The position numbers and the translations under genes are program-made. A stretch of DNA of 64,000 bases. Source: Acidobacteriota bacterium. GTDB lineage: Bacteria > Acidobacteriota > Blastocatellia > RBC074. Shown piece after piece: positions 56,120-64,000 of this stretch; position 1 is the first letter of the stretch; each line of letters opens with the position of its first letter. The stretch is taken from the NCBI GenBank assembly GCA_018268995.1, contig JAFDVL010000014.1, positions 1 through 64,000 of the forward strand, written 5' to 3'. Below the pieces are notes generated by a model, which was given only the letters and a program-made list of their open reading frames with translations, made no database searches and was not told the DNA's origin.

Positions 56120-57496
56120 ATGAGAGCCAAGCAAAACACGCGACGCGATTTTCTGAAACAAACGGCTTCGGCTGCGCTTGCCGTGAACGTCTTTCCTGCG
56201 ATTGTGCCTTCGTCTGTGTTGGGCGAGAACGCGCCGAGCAACCGCATCAATATTGGCGCAATCGGCACAGGACGCATTTCGCGCGGTCACGATATGCCGG
56301 GCGTTTGGAAGTACGACACGGCGCGCATCATGGCGGTGTGCGACCTGGACAGCAAACGCGCCGCCGAAGCCAGGACGTTGGTGAATGGATATTACAGCCG
56401 TAAAACAGGCAAGCCGTACGACGGCGTCGCGGTGTACACCGATTACCGCGAGTTGCTCACCAATAAAGACATTGATGCGGTCATTATCAGCACGCCCGAT
56501 CATTGGCACGCGCTGATTGGCATTGCGGCGGTCGAAGCAGGCAAAGATGTGTACATGCAAAAGCCCGCGTCGCTGACGATTGCCGAAGGTCGCGCGCTCA
56601 GCAACGCGGTGCATCGCACCGGACGCATTTATCAAATCGGCAGCCAACAACGCTCGGCAACGCAATTTCGCTATGCCGCAGAACTCGTGCGCAATGGTCG
56701 CATCGGCCAGTTGAAAACCGTCGAAGTCGGATTGCCGGGCGATCCGGCAGGCGACGATGAACCGGAAATGCCTGTGCCGAAAAATCTGAATTACGAGATG
56801 TGGCTCGGCTCGACGCCGTATGGGTACTACACCGAAAAGCGTGTGCATCCGCAGACGGGCTATGATCGTCCGGGCTGGTTGCGCTGCGAACAATTCGGCG
56901 CAGGAATGATTACGGGCTGGGGATCGCATCACATTGATTGCGCGCATTGGGCGATGGACACAGAATACACGGGGCCGATTGAAGTGTCGGGCTGGGCGGA
57001 ATTTCCGACGAAAGGTTTGTGGGACGTGCATGGCAAATTCCGCACGGAAGGCTTGTATGCCAACGGCGTTAAGATGACCGTTAGCAACGAGCTGCCGAAC
57101 GGCATCAAGTTCATCGGCACAGAAGGTTGGATTTTTGTTTCGCGCGGCAACGAAACCGTCACGGCCAGCGATCCGGTTGCCAAGCTCAAAGACGCCAGCG
57201 CCTTAGCCGCGAGCGATCCGAAAATCATCACGTCTGTGATTGGCCCGAACGAAATTCATTTGTACGAAAGCAAAGACCATCACGGCAATTGGCTGGAATG
57301 CGTCAAGTCGCGCAAACCACCGATTGCGCCGATAGAAATTGGGCATCGTTCGTGTACGACCTGCTTGCTGCATCAAATTGCGATGAAGCTGAAACGCAAA
57401 GTGTTTTGGGACCCGCGAAAAGAGCGATGCAAAAATGACGACGAAGCGAATCGCATGATTTCACGCGCACAACGCTGGCCCTACGTCATTGAGTAA
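56120..57496 (+). CDS. Tat-exported Gfo/Idh/MocA-family oxidoreductase
   Basis: A 458-residue NAD(P)-dependent sugar oxidoreductase-like protein. [16 protein letters not shown] at the N-terminus is a twin-arginine signal. The Rossmann motif [12 protein letters not shown] (about 46) and DLDSKRA follow, then STPDHWHA and the catalytic-lysine stretch [15 protein letters not shown], a variant of the usual EKP. ATG 56120 has AGGAGG upstream. It lies 24 bases after the GH67 gene. It may oxidise or epimerise the released uronic acid or a derivative, but the substrate cannot be read from sequence. Confidence 0.85.
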   Translation: MRAKQNTRRDFLKQTASAALAVNVFPAIVPSSVLGENAPSNRINIGAIGTGRISRGHDMPGVWKYDTARIMAVCDLDSKRAAEARTLVNGYYSRKTGKPYDGVAVYTDYRELLTNKDIDAVIISTPDHWHALIGIAAVEAGKDVYMQKPASLTIAEGRALSNAVHRTGRIYQIGSQQRSATQFRYAAELVRNGRIGQLKTVEVGLPGDPAGDDEPEMPVPKNLNYEMWLGSTPYGYYTEKRVHPQTGYDRPGWLRCEQFGAGMITGWGSHHIDCAHWAMDTEYTGPIEVSGWAEFPTKGLWDVHGKFRTEGLYANGVKMTVSNELPNGIKFIGTEGWIFVSRGNETVTASDPVAKLKDASALAASDPKIITSVIGPNEIHLYESKDHHGNWLECVKSRKPPIAPIEIGHRSCTTCLLHQIAMKLKRKVFWDPRKERCKNDDEANRMISRAQRWPYVIE

Positions 57497-57497
57497 A

Positions 57498-58742
57498 ATG
57501 AAAATCACAGACATCAAAGCAACCACTGTAACCGTTCCCCTCGAAGCACCATTGCGCCACGCCAACGGCTGTCATTGGGGACGTTTCGTGCGCACCATCG
57601 TCGAGGTCGAAACCGACGAAGGCATTGTTGGCCTCGGTGAAATGGGTGGCGGCGGCGAATCAGCAGAAGCAGTGTTTCGCGCGATGAAATCGTATTTAGT
57701 TGGACACGATCCGGCGCGGCTGGAAGAGATGCGCTTTCTGATCGCGAATCCGACAGCGTCCCTTTACAACAACCGCACGCAGGTGCTGGCCGCGCTGGAA
57801 TTCGCCTGCTTCGACATTCTCGGACAAAAATGGGGCGTGCCAGTGTGTGACATTTTGGGCGGACGATTAAATGATCGTGTGCCATTTGCGTCATATCTAT
57901 TTTTCCGTTACCCCCATCCCAAAGACGGCAGCGGCGAATCGCGCACAGCAGAACAACTCGTTACACTTGCCAAAGATTTGAAAGCCAAATACGGCTTCAC
58001 TTCGCACAAGCTGAAAGGTGGCGTATTTGCGCCGGAATACGAATTGGAATGCTACCGCGCCATCGCGGAAGAGTTGAAAGGCGACCGTTTTCGCTTTGAT
58101 CCGAACGGTGCTTTCTCGACGGAAACTGCAATCTGGTTCGGCCAACAAATCGAAGATATTCGCAACGATTATCTTGAAGACCCCGTCTTTGGCTTACACG
58201 GAATGCGGCGCGTGCGTGAGAAGGTACGGATGCCGCTGGCAACCAACACGGTCGTTGTCAATTTCGAGCAACTTGCGGCAAACATTCTGAACACAGCGGT
58301 AGACGTGATCTTGCTGGATACAACATTCTGGGGAGGCATTCGTCCCTGCGTCAAAGCCGCAGGCATCTGCGAGACATTTCAACTGGGTGTCGCGGTGCAT
58401 TCATCCGGCGAGCTTGGAATTCAATTGGCTTCGATGCTGCATTTCGGTGCCGTAATTCCGAACCTGTCATTTGCCGCCGACGCGCATTATCACCACGTTA
58501 TTGACGACATCATTGTGGGCGGCAAACTGAAATACGAAAACGGCTCCATCGCCGTACCGACTGCGCCCGGTTTAGGCGTGAAACTCGACCACGACAAGCT
58601 GGGTGAGTACAGCGAATTATACAAACGATTGGGCGGCTATCCGTACGATCAAGACCCGCTCCGACCGGGCTGGACGCCGACGGTTCCAAACAACCGCTGG
58701 GCTGATCCGAACGATGCTCGGCAGCCTGAGATAGATTATTAG
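57498..58742 (+). CDS. Glucarate-dehydratase-like enolase-superfamily enzyme
   Basis: A 414-residue enolase-superfamily protein. Conserved residues match the glucarate dehydratase group: KLK (171-173), Asp201 in RFDPNGAF, Glu227 in LEDP, Asn250 in ATNTVV, Asp274 in LLDTTFWGG and His301 in AVHSSGELG. The expected reaction is dehydration of D-glucarate or a close sugar diacid to 5-keto-4-deoxyglucarate. ATG 57498 follows the previous stop by one base; an in-frame TTG lies at 57489. The neighbours support a route from glucuronate. An exact substrate within the group is not certain. Confidence 0.85.
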   Translation: MKITDIKATTVTVPLEAPLRHANGCHWGRFVRTIVEVETDEGIVGLGEMGGGGESAEAVFRAMKSYLVGHDPARLEEMRFLIANPTASLYNNRTQVLAALEFACFDILGQKWGVPVCDILGGRLNDRVPFASYLFFRYPHPKDGSGESRTAEQLVTLAKDLKAKYGFTSHKLKGGVFAPEYELECYRAIAEELKGDRFRFDPNGAFSTETAIWFGQQIEDIRNDYLEDPVFGLHGMRRVREKVRMPLATNTVVVNFEQLAANILNTAVDVILLDTTFWGGIRPCVKAAGICETFQLGVAVHSSGELGIQLASMLHFGAVIPNLSFAADAHYHHVIDDIIVGGKLKYENGSIAVPTAPGLGVKLDHDKLGEYSELYKRLGGYPYDQDPLRPGWTPTVPNNRWADPNDARQPEIDY

Positions 58743-58749
58743 GAGAGAT

Positions 58750-58827
58750 AGGCATGGAGTACAAGCTTTAGCTTGGTAGTACGCTGACACTGCATAAAAA
58801 CCAGGCTAAAGCTTGTACTCCATGCCT
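58750..58827. repeat. Inverted-repeat element (MITE-like), GGAGTACAAGC family
   Basis: Arms at 58750-58777 and 58800-58827 match at 27 of 28 positions, with a 22 bp centre. They read AGGCATGGAGTACAAGCTTT inwards. It starts eight bases after the glucarate-dehydratase-like stop and ends before the ribosome binding site of the next gene, so it separates two parts of the glucuronate locus. It has no coding content. Confidence 0.85.
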
Positions 58828-58864
58828 GATTACTGATCCCTTTTCCCTTATCCAGAGGTTCCTG

Positions 58865-60370
58865 ATGACGCTTACATTTTGGGTACGTTCTGTTTTCATG
58901 ATTGCGCTATTGGCTACGTTTGCTTCCGCTCAACAAACTCCGGTTGGAGTCTTTGAGCATCATCAAGACGTGGGCGCAGTCGCTACGCCAGGGTCGGTCG
59001 TTTACGACGCGAACAAGCTGACGTACACGATCAAAGCATCGGGTACGAATATGTGGGCGACGAAAGATGAATTTCATTACGCCTGGAAGCGGATGAAGGG
59101 CAATTTCATCTTGCGCGCCCGCACCGAATTCATCGGCAAAGGCGTAGACCCGCATCGCAAGATTGGCTGGATCGTGCGCCCTGATCTGGATACGAGCGGG
59201 CCGCATGTCAACGCTAGCCTGCACGGCGATGGATTGACTTCGTTGCAATGGCGACGGACGAAAGGCGCGATCACAGAACAGAATGCTTTCACCGAAAAGA
59301 ATTTCGATGTCGTGCAACTTGAACGCGCAGGCAACAAGTACATCATGTCTGTCGCCAAATTCGGCGAGACGTTCATCACCAAAGAAGTTACTGACATTCC
59401 GCTCGGCGATGACGTCTATGTTGGTCTGTACGTCTGCTCGCACAACAACACTGTCAGCGAAACCGCTGTGTTTCGGGATGTCGAAATCGTGATTCCGGCG
59501 CGCGAAAACTTCGTGCCGTATCGTGAATACATCGGCAGCAATCTCGAAGTCATGGATTTGGCAACCAACACGCGCCGCGTTTTGTATCGCGTCAAAGATT
59601 CGCTGCAAGCGCCCAACTGGACGACCGATGGAAAATATCTGCTCTACAACCATAACGGTCTGCTCTACCGCTTCGATCTGAAAACCAACACGCCCACACT
59701 GTTTGATACAGGGGACGTGAAACGCAACAACAACGATCACGTGTATTCGCACGATGGAAAAATGCTTGGCATCAGCAGTTCAAGCGCGGAGGACGGCAAC
59801 GTTTCGATGATTTACACGTTGCCTGCAAAAGGCGGCAAGCCCACGAAAATCACGCGCAAAGGCCCGTCGTATTTGCATGACTGGTCGCCCGACAAAAAGT
59901 TTTTGGTCTTTGCAGGTCGGCGCAATGACGAATTTGATATTTACAAAATCCCTGCCCAAGGCGGCGATGAAGTCCAATTAACGACGACCAAGGGCGTAGA
60001 TGATGGCCCCGAATATACGCCCGATGGCAAATATATTTACTTCAATTCGTTTCGCACCGGCCTGATGCAAATTTGGCGCATGAAGCCCGATGGCAGCGAA
60101 CAAACGCAAATCACGAACGACGAATTCAACAACTGGTTTCCGCATATTTCGCCCGATGGCAAATGGATCGTGTTCATTTCGTTCCCGAAAGACATTGCGC
60201 CGGGCGATCATCCGTTTTACCGGCGCGTCTATTTGCGCCTGATGCCCATTGGCGGTGGCGCGCCGAAAGTCGTTGCCTACCTGTACGGCGGGCAAGGCAC
60301 GATCAACGTTCCTTCGTGGTCGCCCGACAGCAAGAAGATCGCGTTTGTTAGCAATACGGATATGAAGTAG
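58865..60370 (+). CDS. Exported DUF1349/TolB-propeller protein
   Basis: A 501-residue exported protein with a signal peptide (about 1-23, ending ASA). The first half (about 30-215) resembles the DUF1349 concanavalin-like fold found with carbohydrate-active enzymes (IGWIVRPDLDTSGPHVNASL, VQLERAGNKYIMSVAKFGE). The second half (about 225-500) is a PD40/TolB propeller with repeated phrases such as SPDKKF, TPDGKYIYF, SPDGKW and SPDSKK. It probably binds a glycan or a protein partner; no catalytic residues were recognised. It lies behind the inverted-repeat element and heads the second part of the glucuronate locus. Confidence 0.78.
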   Translation: MTLTFWVRSVFMIALLATFASAQQTPVGVFEHHQDVGAVATPGSVVYDANKLTYTIKASGTNMWATKDEFHYAWKRMKGNFILRARTEFIGKGVDPHRKIGWIVRPDLDTSGPHVNASLHGDGLTSLQWRRTKGAITEQNAFTEKNFDVVQLERAGNKYIMSVAKFGETFITKEVTDIPLGDDVYVGLYVCSHNNTVSETAVFRDVEIVIPARENFVPYREYIGSNLEVMDLATNTRRVLYRVKDSLQAPNWTTDGKYLLYNHNGLLYRFDLKTNTPTLFDTGDVKRNNNDHVYSHDGKMLGISSSSAEDGNVSMIYTLPAKGGKPTKITRKGPSYLHDWSPDKKFLVFAGRRNDEFDIYKIPAQGGDEVQLTTTKGVDDGPEYTPDGKYIYFNSFRTGLMQIWRMKPDGSEQTQITNDEFNNWFPHISPDGKWIVFISFPKDIAPGDHPFYRRVYLRLMPIGGGAPKVVAYLYGGQGTINVPSWSPDSKKIAFVSNTDMK

Positions 60371-60386
60371 CAGCAGGAGATCAAGA

Positions 60387-60848
60387 GTGTGGCTTTTACG
60401 ACAGATTAGTGTAGTGGTGGTGGCGGTATTGTTGCTGGCAACAGTTGCAACTGCACGTCGCAAACCGTCCGCAAAAGAAGACGTCGCGGCAGCTACGGCG
60501 GCTTGGGTCGTCGCGCTGAATAGTCGTGAACCTGCGCGCATCACGGCGTTGTATGACACCGAAGCCGTGTTCTGGGGTACGACTTCAAAGACGATTCGCG
60601 TGACTCCTGCTGCTGTCGCGGAGTATTTCAAAACCGCGCCGCAACGCCCGACGGTGCGCTGCACATTAGGCGAACAACACATTCGTGTTTACGGCGATAT
60701 TGCTATCAATTCGGGTGACTATTCGTTTTCAGAAACCATCAATGGTAAGACGGAGACGCGACTGGCGCGATTTACCTTTGTGTTTCGCAAACGCGGCGGC
60801 AAATGGATGATCGTGGATCATCATTCGTCGCGCTTGCCGGAATCTTAA
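60387..60848 (+). CDS. SnoaL-like/DUF4440 exported protein
   Basis: A 153-residue protein with a short N-terminal signal peptide (about 5-22) and an NTF2-like fold of the SnoaL/SgcJ type. The typical phrases are AATAAWVVALNSREPARITALYD and FVFRKRGGKWMIVDHHSS. The GTG start at 60387 has AGGAGA upstream. NTF2-like domains bind small ligands or act as isomerases and hydrolases, and no specific residues allow a choice here. It lies between the propeller protein and the deacetylase with close spacing, so an operon is likely. Confidence 0.75.
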   Translation: MWLLRQISVVVVAVLLLATVATARRKPSAKEDVAAATAAWVVALNSREPARITALYDTEAVFWGTTSKTIRVTPAAVAEYFKTAPQRPTVRCTLGEQHIRVYGDIAINSGDYSFSETINGKTETRLARFTFVFRKRGGKWMIVDHHSSRLPES

Positions 60849-60870
60849 AATCAAAATCAGGCCGACGATC

Positions 60871-61791
60871 ATGAGATTACAGTCCTTTTTTCTGCTTTTA
60901 GTGCTGAGCGTTTGCGTCTGTGCGCAAACCAAAGAAGTCGCCATCACGATTGATGACTTGCCGCTGAACGGCGCGCAATTCGAGCCTGTGCGCTTGCGCA
61001 AGATGACGGACAATTTTTTGGCAGCTATCAAGAAACATCAGATTCCTGCCGTAGGCTTCGTCAATGAACGATTGCTGTATCACAACAATGAAGCCGATGC
61101 GCGCATCGCCATTTTGAAATCGTGGCTGGATGGTGGCGTCGAACTCGGCAATCACAATTTTTCGCATTTGGGATTTGCCAACGCGGCGCTCGCGGATTTT
61201 GAAGACGATTTTGTGCGTGGTGATGCGGTCACGCGTTTGCTGATGCGCCCGAACAAGCCGCGTTATTTTCGGCATCCGTTTTTGCAAATGGGGAAAACTG
61301 CTGCCGACGAAAAAGCCTTTGAGGATTTTGCGGCTGCACGCGGATACAAAATGGCTCCCGTCACGGTTGATGTGCTGGATTGGATGATTAACGCCGCCCA
61401 CGCCAAAGCACGTGCAAGCAACGATGAAGCGATGGTCAAACAAGTTGGCGAGGAGTATGTCAAATTCGCCGCGCAAAGGTTCGATTACAGCGAGCAAGTC
61501 GCGCAGGAATTATTCGGTCGTCCGATCAAACATATTGTGTTGATGCACGCGAATGAACTCACGGCTGAGAATTTGGACGCGATGGCGGTACTGCTGAAAA
61601 GCAAAGGCTACAAATTCATTTCCGTCGAAGAAGCCTTGCAAGACCCAGTCTATCAAATGCCGGAAAAATATCTGGGGACCTCTGACCGATTGGGACATTG
61701 GGCGTTCAGCAGCGGGAAAAAGTTAAGCCCGCCGCAGCCGCCCGATTTTTTGCAGCAACCGTATCTTGAGAATCAGCGGAATCGCCGCTGA
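60871..61791 (+). CDS. Polysaccharide deacetylase (CE4/NodB-like)
   Basis: A 306-residue exported protein with a signal peptide (1-18, ending CVCA). The NodB-type motif 1 reads AITIDDLP (Asp28, Asp29), followed by a metal site in ELGNHNFSHLGF and a later RHPFLQMG. These support a metal-dependent de-N- or de-O-acetylase. In a glucuronoxylan locus, removing acetyl groups from xylan is a plausible role, but the family also acts on chitin and peptidoglycan. The next gene starts 12 bases after its stop. Confidence 0.85.
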   Translation: MRLQSFFLLLVLSVCVCAQTKEVAITIDDLPLNGAQFEPVRLRKMTDNFLAAIKKHQIPAVGFVNERLLYHNNEADARIAILKSWLDGGVELGNHNFSHLGFANAALADFEDDFVRGDAVTRLLMRPNKPRYFRHPFLQMGKTAADEKAFEDFAAARGYKMAPVTVDVLDWMINAAHAKARASNDEAMVKQVGEEYVKFAAQRFDYSEQVAQELFGRPIKHIVLMHANELTAENLDAMAVLLKSKGYKFISVEEALQDPVYQMPEKYLGTSDRLGHWAFSSGKKLSPPQPPDFLQQPYLENQRNRR

Positions 61792-61803
61792 CCCTTTGAA
61801 TTT

Positions 61804-64000
61804 ATGAAACGACTATTCGCCATCACCTTCGCTCTATTTTTCGCGCTTGCACTTACAGGCTTCGCACAACCGCAACGGCAAATGACGCCGGAACAACAAG
61901 CCGCATTCCAAGCGCAACAAGAAGCCACGCGCAAAGATCATCGGCAAATGATGGAGCAGTTGAAAATCACTACGCTCCGACCGGGCGCGAATCCGAATGA
62001 CCCGAAAGCGCCCAACGCCGTCAATTACGACGAAGCCAAAGCGAATCCGTGGCCGAATTTGCCTGATCCGCTCGTGCTGAAAAACGGCAAGAAAGTGACC
62101 TCGGCGAAAGTGTGGTGGAATCAACGTCGCGCCGAAATCATTGAAGATTTTGACCGCGAAGTGTACGGGCGCGTGCCGAAAAATGTGCCGAAAGTGAAAT
62201 GGGAAGTCGTCAGCACAACGAACGAAACAAAGTTCGATGTGCCTGTCATCGTCAAGCAACTCGTTGGTCACGTAGACAATTCCGCCTATCCCGAAATCAC
62301 CGTAGACATTCAGTTGACGCTGACCACGCCTGCGAACGCGCGCGGCCCGGTGCCGGTGATGCTGGAGTTTGGTTTCAATTTTCCGCGCCCGCCTGCTAAT
62401 GCTGCGAACGCAAATCGGCCTGCATTTCCTGAACCGACGTGGCAAAAATTGCTGTTTGAGAAAGGCTGGGGCTTTGCGACCATCGTGCCGACCAGCTATC
62501 AACCCGACAACGGCGCAGGCTTAACCAAAGGCATCATCGGCCTTGTCAACAAAGGTCAAAATCGCAAACCCGAAGATTGGGGCGCATTGCGCGCGTGGGC
62601 GTGGGGCGCGAGTCGTGCGCTGGATTATTTCGAGACCGACAAATCCGTCAACGCCAAACAGGTCGGCATCGAAGGGCTTTCGCGTTACGGCAAAGCTGCG
62701 CTGGTGACAATGGCTTACGATCAACGCTTTGCCATTGGCTTCATCGGTTCATCCGGCGAAGGTGGCGCGAAATTGCATCGCCGCACGTATGGTGAGCTTG
62801 TAGAAAATTTAACTGGTTCTGGTGGCTATCATTGGATGGCAGGCAATTTCCTCAAATACGGCGGGCCGCTGACCGCAAATGATTTGCCCGTAGACGCCCA
62901 CGAAATGATTGCGCTGTGTGCGCCGCGCCCGACCTTTGTTAGTTACGGCGCAGCCGAAGGGCAAGGCGCAGAAGGCAAATGGGTAGATCAACGCGGCAGC
63001 TTTATGGCTGCGGTTGTGGCTGGGCCAGTCTTTCGCTTGCTTGGTAAAAAAGATTTAGGCACGACAGAATTTCCAGCGGTTGAGACAGCTTTAGTGGATG
63101 GCGATTTAGCGTGGCGGCAACACGCGGGCGGGCATACGGTCGTGCCAAACTGGCCTACATTTTTGACATGGGCGAGCCGTTACATCAAAGGGCCTGCGAT
63201 CAGCCAAGCGTTGTCTCCGACTGACCCGAAAATGTTTCACCTTGAAACGAAAGACGCCCCTAATAACTTTAAGGCAAATATCAATGACCTCGAATGGCTC
63301 GTAGGTAACTGGAAAACTGAAACAAATGCCATGGTGTTCAGAGAGGATACCTATTTGCCTTTGGAAGGTAAGCAGATTACTGGAGTAAATAGAGCTATCG
63401 CCAATAATCAGGTAGCCTATATGAATCACATCGTAATTTGGCAGGATGGTGATGTTGTAAAAATGGCGCACAAGAATTTCGGCGCTAATCTGGCGCTGCG
63501 TGGTGAAAGAGATTTCGTTTTACTCAATCGAGATGGCGATTATTTTTATTTCACGGGCCTTACCTTGCACAAAGTAAATCATAATTTATATGAGGCTTAT
63601 TATGATTTTGGCGACCGTAAGCAATTGCAACTTACCCGCAGGTCTTTCTTGCCTAATCAACGGCTGGATGTCTTAGAGTTAGCCACTGAAAAAGAACTCT
63701 ATCCCGAAGGATTAGCCGTTGATGTAACGGAAGGCAAAATATTCCTGAATAGCACTAACCAAAATAAAATCGTTTCGGCTGATTTTAAGGGAGAGCAAGT
63801 TGTAGATATCCAAACTCCTTATCGCGGTAAAATGCGGGGAACAGGGTTACTTTTGGAAGCTAACAGATTATATGCGTTGGGTAACGATAACTATGGTTCA
63901 ACTCCGAATGCTCGGCATACCTCAGTGTTGCAGGTTATAGATAGCAAGACAGGCAAGCTGATGCGCAGCTATGAAAAAGACTCCAATGCGCGTTCGCTTT
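61804..64000 (+). CDS. Glucuronoyl esterase (CE15) with C-terminal extension, 3' end outside window
   Basis: A protein of at least 732 residues that runs off the right edge. The signal peptide (about 1-20) is followed by the CE15 domain (about 70-465), which cuts the ester bond between lignin and the glucuronic acid of xylan. The catalytic serine is Ser293 in GLSRYGK, the acid Glu319 in GSSGEGG, and His440 and His444 in HAGGHTVVPNW. The usual family end is near residue 465. The frame then continues without a stop into a region of different base composition, with EWLVGNWKTETNAMVF (DUF6265-like) and ELYPEGLAVDVTEGKIFLNS (propeller-like). ATG 61804 begins the signal peptide 12 bases after the deacetylase stop. 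Confidence 0.88.
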   Translation, partial: MKRLFAITFALFFALALTGFAQPQRQMTPEQQAAFQAQQEATRKDHRQMMEQLKITTLRPGANPNDPKAPNAVNYDEAKANPWPNLPDPLVLKNGKKVTSAKVWWNQRRAEIIEDFDREVYGRVPKNVPKVKWEVVSTTNETKFDVPVIVKQLVGHVDNSAYPEITVDIQLTLTTPANARGPVPVMLEFGFNFPRPPANAANANRPAFPEPTWQKLLFEKGWGFATIVPTSYQPDNGAGLTKGIIGLVNKGQNRKPEDWGALRAWAWGASRALDYFETDKSVNAKQVGIEGLSRYGKAALVTMAYDQRFAIGFIGSSGEGGAKLHRRTYGELVENLTGSGGYHWMAGNFLKYGGPLTANDLPVDAHEMIALCAPRPTFVSYGAAEGQGAEGKWVDQRGSFMAAVVAGPVFRLLGKKDLGTTEFPAVETALVDGDLAWRQHAGGHTVVPNWPTFLTWASRYIKGPAISQALSPTDPKMFHLETKDAPNNFKANINDLEWLVGNWKTETNAMVFREDTYLPLEGKQITGVNRAIANNQVAYMNHIVIWQDGDVVKMAHKNFGANLALRGERDFVLLNRDGDYFYFTGLTLHKVNHNLYEAYYDFGDRKQLQLTRRSFLPNQRLDVLELATEKELYPEGLAVDVTEGKIFLNSTNQNKIVSADFKGEQVVDIQTPYRGKMRGTGLLLEANRLYALGNDNYGSTPNARHTSVLQVIDSKTGKLMRSYEKDSNARSL

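Noticed and set aside
55925..57031. Minus-strand open frame opposite the GH67 and oxidoreductase genes
   Set aside because: It covers the ends of two clear plus-strand genes and its translation has no recognisable domain.
1..64000. CRISPR arrays, tRNA, rRNA, transposase or integrase genes
   Set aside because: No regularly spaced repeat array, cloverleaf-like stretch, rRNA motif or recombinase motif was recognised on either strand.

Overview
The window looks like a chromosomal piece of an acidobacterium, most probably class Blastocatellia. The basis is the combination of an Oar-like TonB-dependent receptor with an N-terminal carboxypeptidase-regulatory domain, a Ser/Thr kinase fused to a WD40/TolB-type propeller, a sialidase-like protein carrying the Solibacter-type C-terminal domain (TIGR03437), PEP-CTERM proteins, many Tat-exported sugar-metabolism enzymes and abundant small inverted-repeat elements. 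This placement is inference from gene families. No rRNA, tRNA, integrase, transposase, phage gene or CRISPR array was recognised.

Layout. 0.3-2.7 kb: RNase Z and a LarA-family racemase, convergent around a hairpin repeat. 3.1-7.5 kb: a DUF3142 protein and a large TPR protein in one operon. 8.2-10.1 kb: two tandem PEP-CTERM paralogues, each preceded by the same 61-62 bp leader motif. 10.2-11.9 kb: urocanate hydratase. 11.9-16.5 kb, minus strand: a membrane Ser/Thr kinase and a sialidase-like protein. 16.8-19.4 kb and 35.2-37.8 kb, both minus strand: the two halves of a group 3b type NiFe hydrogenase operon. Between them, on the plus strand, lies a 15.7 kb cluster starting with a TetR regulator with its own operator. 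It continues with a TonB-dependent receptor, a membrane protein, two alpha/beta hydrolases, a Tat-exported MmgE/PrpD protein, a DUF1254 protein, a sulfatase, a beta-lactamase-like hydrolase, a PQQ dehydrogenase and an EthD-like protein. 37.9-40.1 kb: formimidoylglutamase-like protein and imidazolonepropionase, which with the distant hutU cover most of histidine degradation. 40.2-45.7 kb: DUF937 protein, Tat-exported sugar isomerase/epimerase-like protein, lamin-tail protein and a nucleoside-type ABC permease. 45.9-53.6 kb: MoxR, DUF58 and BatA-like genes, with two unknown secreted proteins between the last two and an OLD-type ATPase/TOPRIM nuclease at the end. 53.9-64 kb: a glucuronate/glucuronoxylan locus (GH67 alpha-glucuronidase, Gfo/Idh/MocA oxidoreductase, glucarate-dehydratase-like enolase, CE4-like deacetylase, CE15 glucuronoyl esterase).

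The most unusual points are these. Two palindromic mobile-type repeats are inserted in frame inside the kinase gene, one of them in the activation loop. The hydrogenase operon is split in canonical gene order by an antisense catabolic block. The secreted catabolic block matches no pathway I can name. The PEP-CTERM pair has a duplicated leader with two mutually exclusive hairpins. The CE15 gene reads in frame into a long, AT-rich C-terminal extension that leaves the window.
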